From: an uncultured Oceanospirillaceae bacterium
GTDB lineage: Bacteria > Pseudomonadota > Gammaproteobacteria > Pseudomonadales > Balneatricaceae
Length of the DNA stretch: 50,051 bases
Assembly (NCBI GenBank): GCA_937138495.1
Contig: CAKZPE010000046.1
Location: 1 to 50,051, forward strand
Direction: 5' to 3'
The number at the start of each line of letters is the position of its first letter. The stretch's first letter is position 1. Of this stretch, positions 1-6,652 are shown in pieces. The notes under the pieces were generated by a model. It saw nothing but the letters and a program-made list of their open reading frames with translations, searched no databases and had not been told where the DNA came from. Position numbers and translations under genes: made by a program.

Positions 1-1379
1 AGATGTATAACAGTGCGCACAGTTATTATTTCTCTGCGTATAAAGTCGTTAAAAATAATCCGGATCCATCAGATATCTGGCCGGATACATCAACCCTTTA
101 TGTCTCGGTTTATCAGGGCGCTGATGCCTGGGGGGCATTGGTGGCACGGGGGATAATGCATATACAGCCTGCTGATTTTGCTGTGCAGATGACCACTATG
201 AAGGTGCTGAACGCAGAGAATGAATTGCAGCGGCTGGAAGCGTTAACCCGGTTCGGTAAACATTTTGCCGGTGTCCTCTGGGACAGCTACGGCAGTGTAT
301 TCAGTAAAAAACAGCGTTTTAATCCCGATGCCCCACTCCGCAAAAAGCGCCGGTTAACTGCACCTGCGCCACAGCTGGAAGCGCTGCAGACAGAAGACGG
401 CGTTGATTTACGGCTGAGCCGTTATCAGGCCGGTACAAAGGGGCCTGTGATGCTGGTCCACGGTTTAGGTGTCAGCTCGGGGATATTTTCGACAGACCTG
501 ATTAAAACCAATCTGGTTGAATATCTGTGCAGCCATGGATATGACGTCTGGTTACTGGATTTCCGGGCCAGCATTGATCTGCCTGCTGCACAAATGCAGT
601 CCAACGGTGATCAGGTTGCAAAGTATGATTTTCCGGCGGCGGTTGAGCGGATTCGCCAGCGTACCGGCGCAGAGAGCATTCAGGCGGTGGTGCATTGTTG
701 GGGGGCATCGACATTCTTTATGTCGCTGCTGGCCGGGCTGCAGGGTATTCGTTCGGTGGTCTGTTCACAGATTGCGAATGATGTTGTCGTGCCACTGGCA
801 ACACAGATAAAAACCGGCCTGCATCTGCCCGGTGTGCTGAATACACTGGGCGTGGATTCCCTGAATGCATACGTAGACAGCCATGCTGACTGGCGCGAAC
901 GGATCTGGGATAAAGCACTGTCGGTGAATGGGCTGCAGCAGGCACAGGGCAGTTGTAACAGCGCGGTGTGTCACCGTGTTACGTTTAATTACGCTTCGTT
1001 ATACAAACATGAGCAACTGAATGACCGCTTGCATGACAATCTGCATGAATTATTTGGCGAAGCGAACATCAGTGCTTTTGAACACTTAGCGGCTATTTGC
1101 CGGGCTGGTTATATAACGGATGCTGACGGCGAGGATATTTACCGGCCACATATTGAGCGTCTGAATTTACCCATCTGTTTTATTCATGGTGAAGATAATG
1201 AATGTTATTTACCGCAAAGTACGGAGAAAACCTATCAGCAACTGTGTCAGCAGTTTGGTGAGCAGCAGTATAGCCGCCATGTGATTTCTGGTTATGGACA
1301 CATAGACTGTATTTTTGGCCGGGATGCGGTGGATGATGTATACCCGCTGATTGTGAAACATTTGGATGACTCGGCCTGA
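1..1379 (+). CDS. Alpha/beta hydrolase, C-terminal part of a probable GMC-oxidoreductase fusion protein (5' partial)
   Basis: The frame is open to the left edge, so the gene starts outside the window; the Met at base 3 is probably internal, and residues here are numbered from it. Residues about 30-100 (GIMHIQPADFAVQ...) resemble the segment that, from memory, follows the oxidoreductase domain in large cholesterol-oxidase-like GMC proteins. Residues about 125-458 form an alpha/beta hydrolase: oxyanion-hole HGLG at 153-156, nucleophile elbow VHCWGA at 230-235, Asp398 in HGED and His433 in GYGHID. The nucleophile position holds Cys232, not Ser. The likely substrate is a hydrophobic ester or sterol-like molecule, but this is inference. 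The hydrolase fold is secure; the fusion partner is a guess because it is off the edge. Confidence 0.7.
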   Translation, partial: MYNSAHSYYFSAYKVVKNNPDPSDIWPDTSTLYVSVYQGADAWGALVARGIMHIQPADFAVQMTTMKVLNAENELQRLEALTRFGKHFAGVLWDSYGSVFSKKQRFNPDAPLRKKRRLTAPAPQLEALQTEDGVDLRLSRYQAGTKGPVMLVHGLGVSSGIFSTDLIKTNLVEYLCSHGYDVWLLDFRASIDLPAAQMQSNGDQVAKYDFPAAVERIRQRTGAESIQAVVHCWGASTFFMSLLAGLQGIRSVVCSQIANDVVVPLATQIKTGLHLPGVLNTLGVDSLNAYVDSHADWRERIWDKALSVNGLQQAQGSCNSAVCHRVTFNYASLYKHEQLNDRLHDNLHELFGEANISAFEHLAAICRAGYITDADGEDIYRPHIERLNLPICFIHGEDNECYLPQSTEKTYQQLCQQFGEQQYSRHVISGYGHIDCIFGRDAVDDVYPLIVKHLDDSA

Positions 1380-1526
1380 ATGCATGACAGGGCGATGAAA
1401 AATTATGTGTATAACCTTTGGCGATCAGTTGAGAGACTGGCGACTTCAGCTTGTGAAGCAGGCGTTGTGCAGATGAACAAAGGTGAGATGAAAATATAAA
1501 TATCAACTGCTTATCAGGAGGATAAC

Positions 1527-2630
1527 ATGCAGGAAGATATGCACTATTACGGTACTTATGCCATGGCCAGGGCAGCGGGGCTGCCTGTTAAAAAGGCACA
1601 GGTGATTGCGTATGCCGCGCAGTATGTGGACGACTCAACGGATAATGACAGTGAAGTTCATAAAGACGGCGGGATGTTTGAGACCGTTGCAACGGCCCAT
1701 ACAAATACTGAGGCAATCGGTAATGCTGCGGCGGATCACACTGAGCAGCGCAAGGTCTGGGTGCCGTTTCACTTCTTTCCGGGTGGGGATGGCGCGACAA
1801 TGTCAGAAAAACTGACCTGCCAGAAAGACAGTCCGCTGGCGAAAGAAATGGTGGAAAATCATTTGCGCCACGCTCTGAAGAATGAGGACAGTTACGGTCT
1901 GACATTGCTGGGCATTACCGCCCATGTATATGCTGATACATTTTCCCATTATGGCTTTTCCGGGGTGAGTTCCCGTAACAACAAGGTCGATAGCCAGTCA
2001 TTCGAACTGGACGTAAAAAACCCGGCAGTAAAGGCTTATATCATGGGTAAGCTGCCCGGTTTTTTAAGTAAGTATGCGCCTAAATTTTTAATAGAAAATT
2101 ACCGGCGTCTTGCCAGTGAAGGGGCCAGCCTTGTGACCGGTGCCTTGGGGCATGGTGCGGTGGGCACCTACCCGGACAGGCCTTTTTTACGCTGGCGCTT
2201 CAACTATGAGCTGAGTGATCAAAGCTCGGGCTGGCGTGATAATAAGGAAACTTTTCTGGAAGGTTGCGAGAAGCTGCATGGTTTTTTCCGTACGTTTGCC
2301 CGAAAGACGGAAGGCGAAAGTGTCGGAAGAGAATTCAGTGATATTCGCGATACGGTAGAAGCTGTACTCGCGCTGGAAGCGGCGAAGGAAGGCCGTATTG
2401 ATGCCTGGAAACAGGCTATATCAGACGGCAGCCTGTTTCAGCCAGAAGAAAATGAAGCGCTGCATTATGACCCGTATCACTGGCGTGAGCAGCGGGAAGA
2501 CTTCGAACATCTTGAACATTCGGCAGATGTCATAGAGACCGATGTGTATAACTTTCATCAGGCGGCTGCTTATCACCGTAACTACACCTTAAAACAGTTG
2601 CTGCCTAAATACGGGATTCTCGTTCTTTAG
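1527..2630 (+). CDS. DUF6765 family protein (HD/zinc phospholipase C-like, function unknown)
   Basis: A 367-residue protein with a very strong ribosome binding site (AGGAGG, about 7 bases before the ATG). The N-terminus (DMHYYGTYAMARAAG, then AYAAQYVDDSTD) matches my memory of DUF6765 proteins. Several His/Asp residues are spaced as in all-helical zinc-dependent phospholipase C / S1-P1 nuclease relatives: H6, D36-D37, H71, H82, and HVYADTFSH with H133, D137 and H141. No signal peptide or membrane segment is seen, so it is probably cytoplasmic. It is followed by its own terminator and lies 147 bases after the hydrolase gene. Metal-dependent hydrolase activity is an inference from the His/Asp pattern; no substrate can be named. 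Confidence 0.6.
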   Translation: MQEDMHYYGTYAMARAAGLPVKKAQVIAYAAQYVDDSTDNDSEVHKDGGMFETVATAHTNTEAIGNAAADHTEQRKVWVPFHFFPGGDGATMSEKLTCQKDSPLAKEMVENHLRHALKNEDSYGLTLLGITAHVYADTFSHYGFSGVSSRNNKVDSQSFELDVKNPAVKAYIMGKLPGFLSKYAPKFLIENYRRLASEGASLVTGALGHGAVGTYPDRPFLRWRFNYELSDQSSGWRDNKETFLEGCEKLHGFFRTFARKTEGESVGREFSDIRDTVEAVLALEAAKEGRIDAWKQAISDGSLFQPEENEALHYDPYHWREQREDFEHLEHSADVIETDVYNFHQAAAYHRNYTLKQLLPKYGILVL

Positions 2631-2659
2631 GCTGGAGTGATGATGTTTGTGGCCAGGCA

Positions 2660-2702
2660 AGCAGGCAGCTAAATCTATACCTGCCTGTCTGTTTTCTTTT
2701 TG
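2660..2702 (+). terminator. Rho-independent terminator after the DUF6765 gene
   Basis: CAGGCAG (2662-2668) pairs with CTGCCTG (2681-2687) across a 12-base loop and is followed by the T-rich run TCTGTTTTCTTTTT. It lies about 30 bases after the DUF6765 stop codon and separates that gene from the convergent glxA-type gene. Confidence 0.65.
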
Positions 2703-2720
2703 GCGGTGTCTGTTTGTGGC

Positions 2721-3677
2721 TCAGCTGAACCGTCCCCTGAACTCCTTTGGTGTCAGGCCGGTGGTTTTGATAAAGACCTTACGAAAGGCGCTGGTATCTT
2801 CATAGCCGACCTGCTCGGCGATGGCTTCTATGGTGTCAGCGCTGGCTTCCAGCAAGTCACAGGCTTTCTGAATTCTCAGCCGTTGCAGGTACTGCATGGG
2901 CTTCAGCCCGGTGGCTTTGACAAAACGGCGCAGGAACGTCCGTTCGCTAAGGTATACCATTTCCGGTAAGTCGCTGATGCTGATGTGTTCATGGAAACAG
3001 GCCTGCAGGTGGTGCTGGGTTTTCAGCACCAGCCGGTCACCGTGGTCCAGTTTCGGGTTAAAACTCTGGTAATAACGCTGCTCCCGGGGGGCGGTATCGA
3101 TAATCAGGTATTTGCCCAACTGGCGCATAATTTTGGGCTGGGTAAACTGCGCGACCAGTTCCAGCCCTAAATCCATCCAGGCCATCAGGCCGCCGGCGGT
3201 GATAATGTCGCCGTCATTAATCAGAATTTTATTGCTATCCAGTTTTACCTGCGGGTAATCGGCGGTAAACCGTTCAGCCAGATTCCAGTGGGTGGTGGCC
3301 GGGCGGCCATCCAGAATGCCGCTGGCTGCCAGCAGAAACGCTCCGGCGCAGACCGAGCAGATCACTGCGCCCTGATCGTGGTGCTGAAGTATCCAGCGAT
3401 TGAGGTGGGCATCCGGTTCCAGATGATATTTTCCTTCCAGGCAGGGCGTCATGATGAGCACCTGTAAGCGGTGATCTTCATAATTGCCGCCAGCAATGTC
3501 TTCCGGGGTTAACAGGATGACTTTAAATGCCTGCTCACATTCATTCTGCGCGCAGATACGGTTGGCCAGCAGAAAGATTTCCTTTAAACCCTGAACGGCG
3601 GAGAGCATGGCACCGGGGTAGTTAATGATGCCAATTTTGATCAGCGGAGTGTCCGATAACTGAGAAGTGGATGTCAT
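2721..3677 (-). CDS. GlxA-type AraC family transcriptional regulator (DJ-1/PfpI-like N-terminal domain)
   Basis: A 318-residue regulator. Residues about 12-195 form a DJ-1/PfpI class I amidotransferase-like domain: the strand IKIGIINYPGAM and the elbow SVCAGAFLLA with Cys110. Residues about 215-318 form the double helix-turn-helix of AraC proteins, with VYLSERTFLRRFVKATG and the second helix pair ending in TGLTPKEFRGRF. Relatives include regulators of carnitine, choline or arginine breakdown; the effector here is unknown. It is divergent from an isochorismatase-like hydrolase across 139 bases, the usual layout for a regulator and its target. Phased CAGTTTT-type repeats just upstream of its start may be its operator. 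No good ribosome binding site precedes the ATG. Confidence 0.85.
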   Translation of the reverse strand: MTSTSQLSDTPLIKIGIINYPGAMLSAVQGLKEIFLLANRICAQNECEQAFKVILLTPEDIAGGNYEDHRLQVLIMTPCLEGKYHLEPDAHLNRWILQHHDQGAVICSVCAGAFLLAASGILDGRPATTHWNLAERFTADYPQVKLDSNKILINDGDIITAGGLMAWMDLGLELVAQFTQPKIMRQLGKYLIIDTAPREQRYYQSFNPKLDHGDRLVLKTQHHLQACFHEHISISDLPEMVYLSERTFLRRFVKATGLKPMQYLQRLRIQKACDLLEASADTIEAIAEQVGYEDTSAFRKVFIKTTGLTPKEFRGRFS

Positions 3678-3681
3678 TTGT

Positions 3682-3709
3682 CAGTTTTAGCCTGTTTTGT
3701 GCCAGTTTT
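3682..3709. promoter_or_regulatory. Phased direct repeats, candidate AraC-type operator
   Basis: Three copies of C(A/T)GTTTT begin at 3682, 3692 and 3703, steps of 10 and 11 bases, so all face the same side of the helix. The outer two are 21 bases apart, the spacing typical of AraC-family half sites. They lie between the divergent glxA-type regulator and the isochorismatase-like gene, right next to the regulator start. Confidence 0.35.
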
Positions 3710-3816
3710 GACTTTAGTCTAGCGCCTTGTGCCGGGCAATAATAGTCCCATATTCAGGGCAACCTGGATTAGCTCAGAAAGTTTACCCAGAACATTTCTT
3801 TTAAAGGTACAGGCAG

Positions 3817-4368
3817 ATGGCCAAAACAGCATTATTACTGATCGACTTTCAAAACGACTATTTTCAGGACGGCATGTGGCAACTGGTTGGCACAGAAGCC
3901 GCTGCCGGGCAGGGGGCAAAACTGTTAGCGGCTTTCCGCGAAAAATCGATGCCGGTCTTTCATGTCCGGCATGAGTTTCCGACTGATGATGCACCATTTT
4001 TTCTGCCGGGTTCAGAAGGGGCTCAGATTCATGCCAGTGTTGCGCCACAGTCCGGTGAGCCGGTGGTGCTGAAGCATCAGGTTAACAGTTTTCGGGATAC
4101 AGAACTGAAAGCGTTGCTGGATGAGCAGGGAGTGGAGCATTTAGTGATTGCCGGGGCGATGAGCCACATGTGCATTGAAGCAGGTGCCCGGGCTGCAACG
4201 GATTATGGTTATCAGGTGTCCGTTGCCCATGACGCCTGCGCCACGCTTGAGCTTAACTTTGAAGGTAAAACCATTGCCGCTGCGGATGTGCATAACGCCT
4301 GCATGGCGGCCCTTAGTTTTGCTTGCGGCCGGGTGGCCAGTACGGATGAGCTGCTGGCTGATTTGTAA
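3817..4368 (+). CDS. Isochorismatase-like cysteine hydrolase
   Basis: A 183-residue protein of the isochorismatase/nicotinamidase-like cysteine hydrolase family. The triad can be seen: Asp10 in LLIDFQNDY, Lys86 in VVLKHQVNSF and Cys119 in MSHMCIEAGARAATDYGY. The family's cis-peptide signature (G-A-M-S-H-M-C) is also present. Members hydrolyse C-N or C-O bonds in small amides, ureides or vinyl ethers through a cysteine thioester; the substrate here is not evident. It is cytoplasmic (no signal). AGG-rich bases precede the ATG. It is divergent from a GlxA-type regulator and followed 123 bases later by an NTF2-like gene, and the two plus-strand genes probably share one transcript ending at 4904. 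Confidence 0.85.
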   Translation: MAKTALLLIDFQNDYFQDGMWQLVGTEAAAGQGAKLLAAFREKSMPVFHVRHEFPTDDAPFFLPGSEGAQIHASVAPQSGEPVVLKHQVNSFRDTELKALLDEQGVEHLVIAGAMSHMCIEAGARAATDYGYQVSVAHDACATLELNFEGKTIAAADVHNACMAALSFACGRVASTDELLADL

Positions 4369-4491
4369 GCCTGACGTGATTAACAACGTTGCCTGCGACT
4401 GTGGGTGGCGTTTTCTGTGTGTATGTCTGGCGGCACGGATTTGATGGCCGTCTGTTTTATGTTTACTGATATTCGATGAAGGAAGGATGTT

Positions 4492-4863
4492 ATGAAGACC
4501 AATCATGTTTTGTTAGCCGCTGTTCAGGAAGCCAGCGAAAACTGGAAGAATGCGTTTAACAGTGGCAATGCTGCCGGTTGTGCCGCTCAGTATGAAGCAA
4601 ACGCGGTGATGCATGCCCGGCCGTTTGGTACGTTTACCGGCACGGAAGAAATTCAGGGGTTCTGGAGCAAGCTGATTGCAGACGGTTTCAGTGATGTTGA
4701 ATATATCGATCCGACACTGGAAGTGGTGGATGAAACCAGCATGCTGCTGACTTCCGGCTGGAAAATGAATAATGCCCGGGGCGTTATCCACAAAGAGCTT
4801 TGGGTACTGCAGGATGACGGCACCGCTAAACTGCGTGAAGATGACTTTGAAGCGCAGGGTTAA
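4492..4863 (+). CDS. SnoaL/NTF2-like protein (DUF4440 type)
   Basis: A 123-residue protein with a cone-shaped NTF2-like fold pattern: an N-terminal helix (ASENWKNAFNSGNAAGCAAQYE), strands with AVMHARPFGTFTGTEEIQGFW, then the three closing strands ending in the acidic ...LREDDFEAQG. The GTEEIQGFWSKLI segment is typical of the YybH/SgcJ-like clade. Such proteins bind or isomerise small hydrophobic molecules, but many have no known role. A good Shine-Dalgarno (AAGGAAGG) precedes the ATG. It is probably co-transcribed with the upstream isochorismatase-like hydrolase, so it may act on the same compound. It ends just before a bidirectional terminator. Confidence 0.75.
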   Translation: MKTNHVLLAAVQEASENWKNAFNSGNAAGCAAQYEANAVMHARPFGTFTGTEEIQGFWSKLIADGFSDVEYIDPTLEVVDETSMLLTSGWKMNNARGVIHKELWVLQDDGTAKLREDDFEAQG

Positions 4864-4874
4864 CAAGGTTAACG

Positions 4875-4904
4875 AAAAAAGCCGGGATATGTCCCCGGCT
4901 TTTG
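4875..4904. terminator. Bidirectional Rho-independent terminator
   Basis: AGCCGGG (4880-4886) pairs with CCCGGCT (4894-4900), flanked by an A-run on the left and TTTTG on the right. It can stop transcripts from both convergent genes, the NTF2-like gene and the 502-residue protein. Confidence 0.75.
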
Positions 4905-4920
4905 TTCTGTAGAGGAAAGT

Positions 4921-6429
4921 TCAGGCTTTGCCGTATTCGCAGCCTTCCGGAAACTGCCACTGATCATTGACGCAGTAACTGCACTTGCCGCTGGTCCGTT
5001 TCAGGTGACCTGTCTGGCTGTCGAAGTGCAGGTTACCGTCTTCCACTTCGGTATAGAGGGCACCGGCAACCAGTTGTTTTGGTTCATAATGATGCCCCAT
5101 CAATACCTGCCAGGCGGCGGGATTAATGCTGTCCTTCAGGCTGTCGTCTTCTCCTTTAAGGTCGATCGGGATATAGCCGTTATAGGTTTCCTGTTCGATT
5201 TTATTGGCTTTTTTCAATGTCAGATAATCACCGGGATATTCGGTTTTAAAGGCTTCCCAGGCTGGTACCGAAAAACGTGACTGGCTATCGAAGTTACTGC
5301 CGTAGGAGAAATGCGGGGTAACAATGATCCGGGTTTTAACGGTTTTGCCGTTGACCGGATAGCTGACATAGCGTTTACGCAGGCAGGTCTCTTTCATCAG
5401 ATCGAAAACATCGCGCTGTTCGTCGGAATCCGGCCGTTTAGTGGTCAGGTCAATACTGGCGCCGAAGCTGTCCAGCCCGTCACAGAACATTTTCAGGGAG
5501 CTGTTGCTGACAATGATCAGTATCTCCGGCTGGCTGCGGATGAGCTGATCAGACATAAAGCGCTTTTCAGAGACGCAGGTACTGGCAATCCGCTTTTGTG
5601 GAATGTCGTATTTATCGCTCCAGCCCGGAGACGCACAGCCAATCATATCGTGCATGCTGACATCTTCACCCACTTCCAGGGTACCAGTGGGGATGTCCAT
5701 TTGCGCTTCGAGAAGATTAAGAATTGGCAGAATACGCTGATAATAGCCAACGGCCTGGGCGTAGAGCTGCATGTCGGTATATTTAGCCGGGTCCGTTTTG
5801 GCGGCAATTATGTCACCTTTTTTAAAACTGCCGGAGGCGAAAACCACCGCCCGTTCTTCCGGTATCCAGCCCAGCTCATATACGGTTTCTTCGTCTTTGT
5901 CGGCGTACTGAACCGGAATTTCCATCCAGCGGTGGTCCATGCCACGGGCGGGACGTTTGATGTAGCCGTCAGCCCGGGCAATGATCTCGCTGCCGGGGAT
6001 GATGCCCTGGCGCATATAGTCCAGGTCGGTACGTTCCTGAAACACGCTGGCATGGCGGTAGTAATAGGCGTAACTGCCATTGCGGTCAAACCATGGGTAG
6101 GCGAAGTCAGCACCGTTGTCATAGGGCTTAAATGCACTCAGGTTCGGGTTGATACCGACTGTCATAACAGGGGCTTTACGGCAGCCGCGCAATACAGCTG
6201 GCTGGATATATTCTGCCCCGACGGCTTTTGCTAAGTGGGTTTTTTCATGGAAACGGCTGTTGTCGGTCTGGGGGGGCTGCTGGCGGATTGCCTCAGGAAA
6301 TTCTTCTTCCCAGTGAAATGACGGGAAGGGACCGTAAGGTTTAATGCCCTGCCAGAACCAGGCACAGCTGGTGCAGGATTTAACGGCGTCGACCAGTTCA
6401 ACATCGGTCAGAGGAATTCTGTTGCTCAT
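4921..6429 (-). CDS. Cysteine-rich protein resembling [4Fe-4S] uracil-DNA glycosylases (divergent, function unknown)
   Basis: A 502-residue protein counted from the second Met. That start fits better, because AAAGGA sits about 8 bases before it and overlaps the first ATG at 6438. I do not recognise it by overall sequence. Its motif order recalls family 4/5 uracil-DNA glycosylases: C19xxC22; VMTVGINPN (88-96) like the VGxxPG motif; GCASPGW...C with Cys265 and Cys285 at a spacing close to the family's two C-terminal cluster cysteines; PEILIIVSNSS like the strand before the last loop; and TPHFSYGSN (His373) like the HPS motif. A large insertion sits between the first and third motifs. A second Cys set lies at the C-terminus (C483xxC486, C497). 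The glycosylase link is an inference. It lies 223 bases downstream of the HEAT-repeat gene on the same strand. Confidence 0.5.
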   Translation of the reverse strand: MSNRIPLTDVELVDAVKSCTSCAWFWQGIKPYGPFPSFHWEEEFPEAIRQQPPQTDNSRFHEKTHLAKAVGAEYIQPAVLRGCRKAPVMTVGINPNLSAFKPYDNGADFAYPWFDRNGSYAYYYRHASVFQERTDLDYMRQGIIPGSEIIARADGYIKRPARGMDHRWMEIPVQYADKDEETVYELGWIPEERAVVFASGSFKKGDIIAAKTDPAKYTDMQLYAQAVGYYQRILPILNLLEAQMDIPTGTLEVGEDVSMHDMIGCASPGWSDKYDIPQKRIASTCVSEKRFMSDQLIRSQPEILIIVSNSSLKMFCDGLDSFGASIDLTTKRPDSDEQRDVFDLMKETCLRKRYVSYPVNGKTVKTRIIVTPHFSYGSNFDSQSRFSVPAWEAFKTEYPGDYLTLKKANKIEQETYNGYIPIDLKGEDDSLKDSINPAAWQVLMGHHYEPKQLVAGALYTEVEDGNLHFDSQTGHLKRTSGKCSYCVNDQWQFPEGCEYGKA

Positions 6430-6532
6430 AAGTGACATCCTTTGTTCTTATTTTATACAGGCGTTGACCTTTCTTTTTTAACAGAAAATGAATGGAAAAT
6501 GTGTGTCACATGGTGGGTTTGGGTAACAAAGT

Positions 6533-6568
6533 CCGGTTTAAAGCCTGCAATACAGGCGGGTAAACCGG
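6533..6568. repeat. Long nested hairpin between the HEAT gene and the cysteine-rich protein gene
   Basis: CCGGTTTA (6533-6540) pairs with TAAACCGG (6561-6568), and inside it GCCTG (6543-6547) pairs with CAGGC (6553-6557). Read on the minus strand it lies about 85 bases after the HEAT-repeat stop and is followed by ACTTTGTTA. It may be a weak terminator or an mRNA processing structure between the two genes. Confidence 0.45.
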
Positions 6569-6652
6569 AGGACGGAGGACCGCTGATATGGATTATCCGC
6601 TGCTGGCAGGGGGAGAGGGCTGAGCAGGCAGATGTCTCCTGTTACCGGGTAT

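Noticed and set aside
5311..6234. 307-codon frame antisense to the cysteine-rich protein gene
   Set aside because: The opposite strand encodes a protein with conserved motif order; the frame is a shadow caused by GC-biased codons.
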